64,000 bases of DNA from Bugula neritina (lineage: Eukaryota; Bryozoa; Gymnolaemata; Cheilostomatida; Bugulidae), in NCBI GenBank assembly GCA_964035545.1, contig OZ037767.1, positions 3,232,680 to 3,296,679 of the forward strand, given 5' to 3'. Below, piece by piece: positions 31,401-42,866 of the stretch. The notes under the pieces are model-generated. The model saw nothing but the letters and a program-made list of their open reading frames with translations. It made no database searches and was not told the DNA's origin. The translations under genes and the position numbers were made by a program. Numbering within the stretch: the stretch's first letter is position 1; every line of letters starts with the position of its first letter.

Positions 31401-34400
31401 CGTTTCCTGCGGCAAGGGTGCCAACAGCGACAGCGTCTACATCATCTCTCAGAACGGAACTCTTTGTCAGCTGACTGATAGACAGCTCTCTAAAACTGTT
31501 GAACTTAAAGTACGTCGACTTGACTTACTTGATTTCTACTTGCAGTTTAAGTATACAACTTGAAAAAATCGGGAACTTTTTGTTATTTTTTATTTAGTAG
31601 TTTAGTAATTGTTACTGACTTGTCAAAGTGATTAGAACAAAAATCGTGGCTTTAAGTCGAATCTACTGATTCCAATACTACTATGATGTAGTGCTTCTAA
31701 ACTTGTATATTTTTTTAGTTTTCATTTATTGGTAAATGAGACAAATTGTATGTGATTCAGATTTATCTATGTTATTTTCACAAACACGCATTCTAGTTCC
31801 AAATATCCGAATTCAAATGCAGCTCTTCTGTTGTCTACTTTTCATGTGATGTTTGTATTATATAGACTATAAGGGCCTACTGTCTACAAGCTACAGAATC
31901 ACTGTTAATAGTTGGTTGTGCTAACGGCATAATTAGAATATTCCATGCGGAGTCTCTCAACTACGTGTCCACCCTGCATCAGCCTCATCCTTTGGGAGTT
32001 GATGTCGTCACCAACTCACTATCTGTGTATGTATAGTTTAATCTCTCTCCATGTATGTATAATTTACTTCTCTCTCTGTGTAAATATAAATTACACTTTC
32101 TTCTTGAGTCTGCGTGCAGACTGTTCTGGAATCTTCCAGTGGCACCATTGGGTTAGTTACGAAGTTCCCATTTGCAGCTAATATGCATTTTACAAGTGTT
32201 CAAACAAGTAACTGAAAAATTTATATTCGATTATATTTAAAAAAAATTAAATTTTAACTATACTATGACTCACTTTTTCCTTGAAGATTTTTGTTTCGGT
32301 TGTGTTTCCACAGTATGATGTTGTGGATATGTGATAATGTTGTAGTCCGTGGCCAGCGGACAGTTACAGATACCCTGATACTCTGGGTTTAGTTCTGAAC
32401 GAAAGTGACATGACCTTGACCGTAGTCTACAGTGACCACTCCCTCTACACCTGGGATATTTCCAGACTTCCTAAAATACGCAGACTTTCTGCTGAACTGT
32501 ATCATAGCAGCTGCGTGTGGGCAGTGGATGTAAGTTACTGTGTGTATGTGGGCAGTAGGTGTAAGTTACCGTGTGTGTGGGCTGAAGGTGTAAGTCCTGT
32601 GTGTGTGTGGGCTGTAGGTGTAAGTCCTGTGCGTGGGCAGTAGATGTAAGTCCTGTGTGTGCTGTAGGTGTTATTGTAACACTAAAGTAGTGTAAGTGTA
32701 TTATAACAAAAGTTGTATGCTCTACAACTTCAACACATTTTCTAAAAATCTAGCTAGTGCAAACATTCACAGAGGCGTGTAACTTTGTTCTATCTTGCAT
32801 TCATTTGTAAACAGACACTAGACATTGACCAGAATTCTTATCATAGTCAGTTTGTTATATCTAGTATATATTTAACTTTCTGTAGGTGTTGCCCGCCCAT
32901 GACGTTCTCCCTGAAGGAACATTTATAACATGCTCCAGTGATGACACGATTAGATTTTGGAATATCCATCAAACCAGTTTCCCGGCTGTTCATCGGAAAA
33001 AGCCGCACTTCAACTATGTTAGTCTGAGTACCAAGACTCTACACATAAAATGCTTTATATGCCTACCCTTTAGAAACTTGTGAAGTTTTACATTTTCTAT
33101 TCATGCAGCTTTTGAAATAGGCAGTATACATACTCAATTGTGTACATACATAACTGGGTATGTACATAACTGTGTATCTGTACAACTGTATACGTTTGCA
33201 GTTGTGTACTAAGTTGCAATATTTAATGTATTAACTTATAAAATATCACCATGCCTATTGGCTTCTAAATTTTTCCTTGAGATGTTCAAATAAAGTTTCA
33301 CTTGCGGAACCCAACTGCTGACACCTGTTGACACGACATGTTGACACCGCCTGCTGACACCACATGCTGACACCTGCTGACTCACATAACATGCATGTTG
33401 TATATCTACAGGAGTTGCTGAAGACGATATACACTGACCCCAGTCTGGGCTCCCTCTGTGAACAGGAGTACAATGCCGACAAGCCCGACATATATGAGTC
33501 CCGAAATGGAGTCAAATGCATCGCTACATCTTCAGACGGCGGCCATCTTGCATCTGGAGACCTCATAGGCAATGTGAGAATATACGATATCGGTGCTATG
33601 AGTGAGCTGCGCATGATAGAAGCTCATGAAACTGGAGTCCTCTGCCTGGAATACTCAGACTTTGATTCTGGTTAGTAGTTGTTTGCTCTTTTATCTCATA
33701 ATTTAAACACAACAACTCCACCTAACAGTGTTTTTATTAATGCTTACAAATTTATAGCAATTATATGTTGGTTTACACAATCATTTATAGGTGTTGATAA
33801 TTTAATTTGCTCCAACACTGAGATGAACTGTAGTTTTGAAAAAAAATCTACGTTAATTATTTTTCAATTTTTGTAATTTTTGGTAAATTTTAAAGTAAAT
33901 CAATATATTTTGAAAAATTCATTAGTTCTGTAATTTAAGAGGAGGAGTGCGGGGTTTGTTGTGCCAGAAAATAGAATCACACTCAATGCTACATTTCGCT
34001 GTATTTCAGGGTACAAGTACCTAGTGTCAGCGTCCAGAGACAGGTATATACACATATTTGATGCTGCCAACAACTACTGTCACCTCCAGACTCTGGCCGA
34101 TCACTCCAGCTCCGTCGTGTCTGTCAAACTCATCCCCCTCATGGAGGGCCTGCTCATGATCAGCTGCAGCAATGACAAGGTATCATCTGTGGAAAGATAA
34201 TATCTGTAGTAAAAGTATTGTCTGTGGAAAAGTTTTGTCTGGGTAGAGGGTTTTGCTGTAGAAAAGTATTATCTGTAGATTGAAAAGTCTTTTCTGTGGA
34301 AATGCATCATCTGTGAAAATTTTGTAGGCTGTAGAGATCACTTTCCCGGCGGTATCTGCACCTTTATTTAAGCAGCACTTAATACGCTGTGTGTAGCCTT

Positions 34401-37400
34401 TTGTCTGTAGCATGCAGAGAACCTGATCTGAGCTGTCATATTGTGGTGGCAGTTCAAGTAAAGCAAATCAAACTGACATATTATTGTCTCTATTTTTTCA
34501 TTATCATAAGAAGTTTTTAAATCCTGACGTCTGCAATCATCTTATTCACCTGCAGCTCCAAACTTACGGGATGTGAATGTTTTAGTCGGTGCTATTCAGA
34601 GTTACCTCCCCTGATCAGGAAGAGTTGCACTTCCAGTTGAAACAGAATTTGATAAGTAAGGCAACTCCCCATGACATGATAGTAGATCCTTCCAGAAGGA
34701 GTGCTATCACAGCGTGCCAAGACAGGATGGTGAGGTAGGCATAACTCTTAAAACTTATTCTAATAATGCTGCTTACTGAAGGACTTTAAATCATTATACA
34801 GTCTTGACTGTATATTTCACATCTGTTGATATTTGAGTGAAGCTGTCTCTAACTGTTTCCTTTTTTTACTTCCTCTCTTTACTTCCTCTTTTTACTTCCT
34901 GTATGTCACTCAGGTTGTACAACACTCAGACGGCCAAACAGAAGCGCAACTACAAAGGGTCCAACAGTGACGATGGATTCTTGCTCAGGATAACTATCGA
35001 CAATACCGGAACATTCCTTGCCGCCAGTTGCTCAGACAAGACGGTCTCTATAATAGATTACCAGAGTGGAGAGATTGTAGCCACACTGCTTGGTCACTCA
35101 GAGGTGGTCACTGGTCTGAAGTTCACAAATGATGGATCTCAACTAATATCTGTCTCGGCAGACGGGTGGGTGAATTGGGTCTCCTCTTTATTGCAAATAT
35201 TGGTGTTGAGTGTTTTTTAACATAATAAGCTGAGCTAAGTTTACTTTAATGCTGCAAAACACTATAGTTAGTGTTCTGCTCGTGAAAGTTTGGCACTCTC
35301 ATGATGTGTTTCCCTAATATTTTTTCTATTCCAGATATTATGTTGTCTTAGCCTATATTTTAAACATGATAAATAGCAAGGAAAATAAAGTTACATAGCT
35401 GTATGCTATGCACTGCACTAATCCTTTACTTTATTATGACTTTTACAGATGTATTTTTTTGTGGCGGTTAGATGATAGATTAGTTGAAAGAATGTTTATG
35501 AAGACAACTTTGAGACGGTAGGTGTTATTTGTTATCTATTTATAATGCAGCCAATCACCGCCAGTGTTACATTTGTACAATGAGCTCGGTACTATCTCAA
35601 CTAGTTTGCTCTTTTTATCTTGTTTGGTTGAAAAATCAAATTGATAACTGCTCTCTGGATTTTGTTGGCATCCTTTAATTTTATTTTGTTATAAGCTTTT
35701 CGATTGATCATTGAATGTTTGAAATAAGTATCCTAGTTGGTAGCAATTTATTTTATGCAATTTGAAAGATTCGGAGACTAAAGTATTCAATATACCTCAT
35801 CAATAAACTATTGGCTATTTTTCGTGGTTTATGTGCATTAATATAAATATATAATCACTGATAAAATTGATAGTTTATTGTCATCGTCAATATTTGCACT
35901 TGCAGTAGTAACAGTGAGTTATTGAGTTATTCCAAGCCTGATGTCACGTTGATTACTCCTTCATCACACTCCAATTCCCCTCTCAAACCTGGGAAGTCTT
36001 TAGGAAACCTGGCTAATGAAATAGACTTTGATGAAACAACATTTGTGGTGAAACAAGCCAATCAGAAATCAGTATTGCCAGCCTGGGCTAAAGACCACGG
36101 CTCTGTATGTATTGTTATACACTGTCATATATTCTCTTTGCTAAAAGTCAAATTATTTTTTAAAGACTTCAAATTGTCTGCTTGCTGGATTTTAATTTAT
36201 ATATAGTATTTTGCTACATTATTTTAACTCATTAGCCTATTTAAATCTTAATGCAGGCTAAGGTTATTAGATAACACCTCAGTTTTTTTATTTACTGTAA
36301 CAATGTATTCTACAAAGTAGATTGGCAAGAATAGCTTAAAATATCCTTTAGATATCATTGTGAGGAGGCAAATATGTTCTAAAGACATCATTGAGAGGTT
36401 ATTTGACCTCTTAATGATAAACACTTCTGCCCTCGTATCTTCTGGTGATAGAGGAGAGGATATAAAATGTATCTTGAAACTTTTGTCAATTTTCTTGAAT
36501 CTCTCTCAGAATTGAAACTCATTTTAAATAAACTTACACCATATTATTTCTCTCAGCAGAATGGGCGAGGCAAGTGGGACAGAGATAGAGCAACTCCTGT
36601 GATGACAACACTCAAGAATGGACAACTCCAGATGTCGCCAGGTTTGAATAAAAGCTGTAACTCCGCCACTTGAAGTCATTTTCAGTCCTAACTGTTCATT
36701 CTGAGTATTTAGATTTAGACACAAGTTGTTATTTGACGTTCAACTTGTTGTAGATTCTGTTCAGAAAGCAAACGGACATGCCAACATCATTCCCATTGCT
36801 GTGCAGGTGTGTAGCGTACGCTCTCCGTGTCACACTGACATGAAAAAACTCACCACATTGTTATACTCCGTAACTGAAGCTTAATTACATAGACAGGGCG
36901 GGCAGCCTAGCTATTCTCATGCTATCAAATGTTGGGATAAAATTTTTATGTTATCAGAATTATATTGTAGCAGAGCAAGTTTAAATAGAAATTAAGTTAC
37001 AGAAAGAATTAACTTGATAATCAGAGTAAACTATTAGAAGTAGATGAGCTACACTTTGATGGTCAATGAAATGTTACCTTACATTTAGTGCATATTTACT
37101 GCCCCCTGATGTATATTGCGGAAAAATTATTGATAATATCTTTAGCTATTTATTAATTGTTTTACACTCATTTTCTATAAAATAATAGTTTATATTACAT
37201 TTACTGTATTATAATTTCTAGAGTCGGAATTCCTTGATCTCTGGATACGATGACGAAGCTACCGATGAAGAGTTTGATGACAGAATCTTAGGAGATCAAT
37301 TCTTGTCTGATAGTCAGCTCAAGCATTCTCTCAATAATGTAAGAAAGTCTCTACACCCCTAGCTTACTCTACACCCCTAGCTCACTACACTCCTAGCTTA

Positions 37401-40400
37401 CTACATTCCGAGCTAAACTACACCCCTAGCTTACTATACACCCCTAGCTCACTACACTCCTAGCTCACTACCCCCCTAGTTCACTATACTCCTAGCTCAC
37501 TACACTCCTAGCTCACTACCCCCCTAGTTCACTATACTCCTAGCTCACTACACTCCTAGCTCACTACCCCCCTAGTTCACTATACTCCTAGCTCACTACA
37601 CTCCTAGCTCACTACACCCCTAGCTCACTATACACTCCTAGCTCACTATACTCCTAGCTCACTACACTCCTAGCTCACTACACTCCTAGCTCACTACACT
37701 CCTAGCTCACTACACCTTTAGTTCATTCTACACCCCTAGCTTACTCTACACTCCTAGCTCCCTACACCTCTATCTGATGTACATACATGTTATATACTGT
37801 ACATACTTGCTATATACTGTACATACATGTTATATACTGTTATATATTGTAGAACTTAAACACATACAAAGAGTGCTTGTATTATCCCCCTGCTCTAGAG
37901 AGAGGTGACGATTTTGCGGTGATTCACAGATCATATAATCTAGAGGATGAGAGGTCCTCCACCTCTGATGCTCTATCACTCCATAGTAAGAAATCCGAAG
38001 AACTTAGTCTATATTGTTTTATTTATTCCTATAACTACTATGTTGGTACATTGACTTTTATTGTAAAATGAGAATTCAGTAGCAACACATAGATTCTATA
38101 TATACATACAAGCCTATAGCATAGCTTTATACATTTTATGTGTATGTAGAGATGAAGTTATCAAATTTGATAACCTAATAGTTAGAATTTAGTTTGAGGA
38201 TCATTTATATCGCTATCCAATGACTAGTTCTTATGGATCAATCCTTTAACATCAATGGCATCTCCAGGTTGAATCATCTCACTTTCTGCTCTCTTAAGTA
38301 TTTTACAAAATTGGGGAGATAACTTCCACCCCATCAGCATAGTATTGATACTATCTACTGTAGCCTCTCTGTGAAGTATCTGTCTAATCAATTACTCACC
38401 TCTAATCTGACTAATTATCTACTGAGTTAATCAGTTACTTTGTGTCAGCCTTCACTGCCAGTCAATGAAGCATTCTATATCGGTAGCAGCTGCCTATAGC
38501 ACTTACAGGCATCTTCTAATTTCATCATGTAAGCATAAAGGGTGGTGACTCATTAGCACACAGCAGACGTACAGTTTGCTGTGTGTTTACACAGTTAAGT
38601 CGCTACACAGTTATTAGTACTATGTTAGATAGTAGCTTAACTAATTGTATTTACTCTATCACTCTTCACTAGAGCTTTAAATGTCTAGAGGTAAAGCTGA
38701 TTTTCTCATTCAACTGTTTAGTTATACAGAGGATTTCTAGAGTTGTCTTTTCTCTCAAATATTAAAAGGAATATCTAGTTTTGTTTTCTGTTTTTCAATT
38801 ATGGAAATGATTATAACATTTTTCTATATTTTGAAGTGTTTTGAGAATTTAGAAAGAAAATTATTTTCAGAAGTTAATAATCTATAATTTATAATGTTTA
38901 TAATTTATTATCTCAGCGATGGAGAGTGAAGAGGATGGAGTTATCACTCCTCGCAGTACGGCAGCCAGTACCCCTGTCAGCACCCCCATGTCTCCTAATC
39001 AGCATCTAGCTGACACTCTCCAGCAGGTTGGTGACCTTGACACTTACACACTCTCTGCATATAGGTCACTTAGATTTACATATATTACGTCGGATAATCA
39101 TATTTTTACTGCTATAGAAAAGTGCTCTTTAGTCATTTTGTTTTCCAACTTATTTTTTACAAACAATTTGGGAAACAAGCTTATATGCAAAATGTTTATG
39201 AGTTACAATTGAACTCGCAGCTGCATATTTAGATAAAATTGAGACATGCACAATAAAGCCATAGGAATGAAAATGGAACTTCACAGCTTTAAAAAGGTTG
39301 AAAGTGAATAATTGTTTTAAATTTTTCAGCACATAACCCTCAAGTGGTAGAAAATGTTACATTACATAATATTACATTTGACTCACAGTTCAATGCTGTC
39401 TATAAGAACTCATCTTCACATCATCTTCTGACTCACCTATAGCATGATGTCATAGTTTACATTAAATAATAGTCTTAGCTCCTTATATTTTATATTTCAC
39501 AGATAAAGTACGGTCTCAGTCACACAAATGGCTCTACGATAAATACATCTAGTTTAGACCTCTTGGTAAACATTTGTTACTCTGCTATCCTCATTTCTTG
39601 GTTGATTCCCACTAATATGTCTAATTATACTAACACAATCAATGCTACACCCTTAATTACTACATGGAGCTCGGGCTAATTAAAGTTTGTGTTGATAAGT
39701 TGGAGTTATCACTCATTCACGTTTGTTTTAAAGTATCGATCCCTGTGAGAACCAGTTGATGGTAAAACTTTCTTTTAAAGTGAGCTGAGAATTGTGTTAT
39801 GCCGTGACACTGTAGCAATTGTGATTGGATGTTTTTCGTGACATTGCAAATGGCCTCGTCATGATTCGAACCCATGACCTAGTACATATGTGTCACACTA
39901 GTCCAGTGATGTAATCATTAAACTAGTGCTATGTTGGCAATTTGTTACACTTGAAAAGTGATATTGAGACTTTACACAATACAGCATATTATATTATAAT
40001 CAAGGTTGAACAACTCCACACAGATTGATTTTTGCTACTACAGCTCATTATTGCAGGAGCTACAATAGTTTTAGTCATAGAAATGTAGTCAGATTCACTT
40101 GCTAGTGTAATAAAGTATTATTGCTTTATTATGCTTTACAGGTCTTTTCAGTTTGTGATAATTTTTTGTATGCATTTTCTTCTGGAAGTTTGAATTACCA
40201 AGTAGTTTCTTTAAAGTCTGAAAGCTAGTGCTATATGCTAGTTGCTATGTGCAGCTTTTGGAGATGGTTTGAAAGAATTTCTTTTAACAAATACTTGAGA
40301 AGTTTTGAAATCTGGAGTTGTCTACTTTTGATAAAAAATATTTCCTTCAATAGAACTAGATGTTACTCATATCTGTATACATTGAAGCATGATTTACTCT

Positions 40401-42394
40401 TTCTTTAATCCTTACTAGATATCCTTACCTCTTTGATGTCTAGCTCTATTCTGTTGCGTTTGCATTATCTGTTCTAACTAACCTGTTTTAGATGTCTTGT
40501 CACATGTTCACTGATTCAGATACGTTATGTTTCCTGTTATAAAACTATGTGCCAATTCAGCTAATACATCAGGATGTTTTTATTTTCAGGAGCCAAATGT
40601 GACTGAAAAGTTGAACAAATTCTCATCCCGCACTTCGTCACAGCCCGTGGCGGGTCGCAAGGTACATCCTATCTGTGTCATTAGCTAAGAATTCTAGTAG
40701 TCATTATTCTGTATACAGCAACAGTCACTAGAAAATCTTGTGGAGTTGTATATACTTTGCCTGACTTGATTTATTACTTTAGTTTAATGTGTTGCAGCTG
40801 CCCAAAATACCTTCAAATCTATTGGTAAGGCGTATTTGTCATCGTATGGTAGTCACACCCGCTGTTGAATTCTGTTGAATTGTATATTTTTCTGGCAGCT
40901 GATTATCAAACTGATCTCACCACAGCTTCACTTCTTTATGTTTGTCAGCGAGTGGGTATTCCATGTTATATGGTATTTACTAGCTGAGCCTGTGAAGTAT
41001 CAGTTAAGTGTGCACGCTGCTTCCTCTGCAATGGTATTGGTTGTTTTACTCATTGGTGTAGATGTAGTGTTACATAAGAATGTTTGTGAGCATTTGCGGA
41101 ATTAGTGGTTAGAGCGCTGGCCCAGTAGGCATCAGGTCATGGGTTTAAATCCCCACAGAGCCAATGGTAATGGCAGGAAGGGCATCTATGACTGCTACTG
41201 TGTCACAGGCAGAAAACCATGTTGCCAGCATCGTCCTTAGGGTTCTCACAGAAATAGAGACTTTTATATTTTACTTAGAAATAGTTGGAAAATTGAAATC
41301 TCATATGAGGGAAGACAACTTCCATAACTAAATTTTGCACATTTAGTCCAGGATCTCTAAAAGCAACTCATACATATTATACAGTTTCCATATTTTTCTG
41401 TGTTAATAGAGTTCTATGCCAAAGACTGTTAGAATAAAAACCTTGGACTCGGTTGAGGAAGGCGTGTCGGTACCACCCCCAACTGATGTAAAGGGTGGAC
41501 GGGCTTCACCACTTCACCCTGACGATATTCTACATACCGAGTTCTCTTCCATTGATAGCCTCACATCCACAGAAGAGGATGAGCCCCAGCAAAATGGTTG
41601 GTGTTTAACTACCACCCCTAATTGTAGCATAATTTCTGTGGATAATGGCCTATGGTGTGAGTGAGAGAGGCAATAGGCTAGGTCTTATGAAGAGTTACTA
41701 CAGGTTACCAGATTGATTTAAACAACTTGTAGATATTATGCATTCTATGTACAGTTTTTTCATATCTATAATTTTGATAGCAGATGAAAATATGTGGCAA
41801 AATTGATTATGGTATTTCTTGAAAATTGATAATTCTTTTGGCAATTTTATATTTTAACACTGCAAAATTTCTGAATATAAAAAAGAACTTTTTTTAACTA
41901 AAGAAAGCTTAAAAGTGAGATTGCTTTCATGGCTTTCACTGGTTGGAATGAATTTACTCAATCAATCAGTTTTCATTCAGCTCAAAAAATTCAACTAAAC
42001 CATTTTCATCGATGAAATTTTAATACCTTTTTTAGGTGCTGGCAATAATGCAACTCTGACATCAGACAACCTGCAAGAACCTGTCAAGTTGAAAGCGACA
42101 CCAGAAAATATGGAAAAAGACAGTTTTAATGAAATCGATGAGTTATGCACTGCACTGAGAGCAAATCTCTCTACGGCTCAAATGTTGTACCAACGAGTGC
42201 AGCATACAGACAACTCAGAAAAAGACTATCTAGTTGAGACATTGCGGGACGTATGCGACGGCCTCCATCAAATGCTCCCTCCCACTCCACAATTTGAGGC
42301 TATCGTGCATCAAACGTTGCACCAATTCTTACAAATGAATAAAAACCATAGACTGTTGGACCAAACTTCTTCGCCTCAGGCTGACAAAGGATAG
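22489..42394 (+). CDS. WDR62/MAPKBP1: WDR62/MAPKBP1 orthologue, WD-repeat JNK-pathway scaffold (26 exons, 1201 aa)
   Basis: Exons: 22489-22575, 27979-28070, 28447-28561, 30556-30765, 30987-31082, 31315-31509, 31866-32024, 32120-32151, 32346-32529, 32886-33017, 33412-33670, 34010-34179, 34586-34734, 34914-35165, 35449-35517, 35906-36104, 36557-36641, 36754-36806, 37222-37338, 37853-37985, 38917-39026, 39503-39565, 40590-40661, 40798-40824, 41410-41596 and 42036-42394. All join in frame (3606 bases). Seen: two WD-repeat propellers at residues about 30-720, with markers VKLERVLGLTA, LAFSPDGRYLAMGE, GHKFGVRCVAFSPNNKY, TCSSDDTIRFWN, SASRDRYIHIFDA and SCSDKTVSIID; then LPAWAK (near residue 797), a long acidic and S/T-P-rich linker (STPVSTPMSP), and a helical C-terminus. 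Known: vertebrate WDR62 and MAPKBP1 (about 1500 aa) share this order; they bind JNK/MKK and act in centrosome or spindle and cilium biology, with C-terminal dimerisation. Inference: one pre-duplication orthologue, with a shorter tail. Exon 8 (32 nt) and exon 24 (27 nt) are micro-exons. Intron 1 is 5.4 kb. Confidence 0.95.
22854..23200. repeat. 22-bp minisatellite
   Basis: About 15 diverged copies of GAGTATAGCATTAGTTTAGT plus two bases. Near both ends a longer higher-order block (TATGGTATAGTATGAATATA, AGCAAGAGTTTAGCA) is repeated. Confidence 0.9.
23805..24005 (-). mobile_element. tRNA-derived SINE, copy 1
   Basis: Read on the minus strand, it has a tRNA-like head with A box (GGGGTTAGAGCG) and B box (GGTTCAAGTCC), a body with ATGTTAGGAAGAGCAT and CTCCTGTACCACA, and a tail GGTTCTCACAGGGATA. 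The same order occurs at 39728-39935 (-), 41082-41266 (+) and 46731-46927 (-). Right and left limits are approximate. Confidence 0.8.
24650..24740. repeat. Short tandem repeat, unit about 27 bp
   Basis: Three copies around ATATCAACACATGATATAGT separated by CTGTCAAC-type spacers, in WDR62 intron 1. Confidence 0.7.
26391..26581. mobile_element. 191-bp MITE with TA target duplication (Tc1/mariner or pogo-like ends)
   Basis: Left end CAGGGCTCCCTCCATATCTC and the reverse complement of the right end, CAGTGCTCCCTCTATATCTC, match at 18 of 20 positions. The element is flanked on each side by TA. It has no coding capacity. TA target sites and CAG-starting ends are typical of the Tc1/mariner-pogo superfamily. 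Confidence 0.75.
32517..32670 (+). repeat. Minisatellite copying an exon end and its 5' splice donor
   Basis: The end of WDR62 exon 9 (GTGGGCAGTGGAT then GTAAGT at 32530) is followed by four more diverged copies of about 26-31 bp, each with GTAAGT: at 32561, 32590, 32620 and 32646. The frame stays open to a stop at 32641. Confidence 0.85.
33300..33382. repeat. Short tandem repeat before WDR62 exon 11
   Basis: Phrases of the type TGCTGACACC(A/T)... and TGTTGACAC recur with a period of about 10 to 20 bases, about 30 bases before the exon 11 acceptor. Confidence 0.7.
34180..34325. repeat. Degenerate repeat ATCTGTGGAAAAGT in WDR62 intron 12
   Basis: About seven diverged copies of (A/G)TCTGT(A/G)GAAAAGT start directly at the exon 12 donor. 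Confidence 0.65.
36551..36559 (+). promoter_or_regulatory. NAGNAG tandem splice acceptor
   Basis: TCTCAGCAG precedes AATGGG at WDR62 exon 17. Both AGs keep the frame, so the protein can gain or lose one glutamine. Confidence 0.6.
37339..37770. repeat. 16-bp minisatellite in WDR62 intron 19
   Basis: About 25 copies of CTCCTAGCTCACTACA with C-to-T and length variants, starting directly after the exon 19 donor. Confidence 0.95.
39728..39935 (-). mobile_element. tRNA-derived SINE, copy 2
   Basis: On the minus strand: B box phrase GGTCATGGGTTCGAATCATG, body with GGCCATTTGCAATGTCACG and ATTGCTACAGTGTCACG, tail GGTTCTCACAGGGAT. The A box region is worn. It lies in WDR62 intron 22. Confidence 0.75.
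41082..41266 (+). mobile_element. tRNA-derived SINE, copy 3
   Basis: On the plus strand: A box GTGGTTAGAGCGCTGG, B box phrase ATGGGTTTAAATCCC, body with GGCAGGAAGGGCATCTATGA and CTACTGTGTCACA, tail GGTTCTCACAGAAATA. It lies in WDR62 intron 24. Confidence 0.8.
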
Positions 42395-42843
42395 CAAAAA
42401 TATGGAAAATATTTTATTATTTACTGTTTATTATGTAATAAGTTTAGTAACGTGAATTATCTTTATATATTTATCTAGTTTAGTGTGCGAAGCACTTATG
42501 GTAAATTTTGGAAACCTGTAGATTTCACACCAATATTTTAATTTGTGCATTAGAAAGTATATGTAGAAGCTAACCTTCATAGAATCATGTTCTTATAGTT
42601 GCGATATGTATATTTATATTTATAAGTTCACCTTTTTGGACTAGCATTATATCACAAATGAGATTCCTTTGCTCATGTAAATCATGCCACTAAACTAATC
42701 ATTCCTACTTATGAAATCTCAACATATCATGCTATGCAATCAGGATATCTACAGTTTTAGACAATAATGTTTATGCCTTTTTCCATTATAGTTTATTCTT
42801 GCTTTTTAATTTGTTTATCATGTTATGTCACTTGAAAACACAT

Positions 42844-42866
42844 AATAAATATGAACTCACAATAAA
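42844..42866 (+). terminator. Two poly(A) signals of the WDR62 gene
   Basis: AATAAA occurs at 42844-42849 and 42861-42866, about 450 bases after the stop codon. Confidence 0.55.

Noticed and set aside
33255-33614. Minus-strand open frame of 119 codons
   Set aside because: It is antisense to WDR62 exon 11 and a short tandem repeat; the plus-strand exon has clear WD-repeat sequence and splice phase.
41082-41170. tRNA gene suggested by A and B box sequences
   Set aside because: The segment cannot fold into a full tRNA cloverleaf by eye and has a shared body and tail with three other copies, so it is a SINE head.
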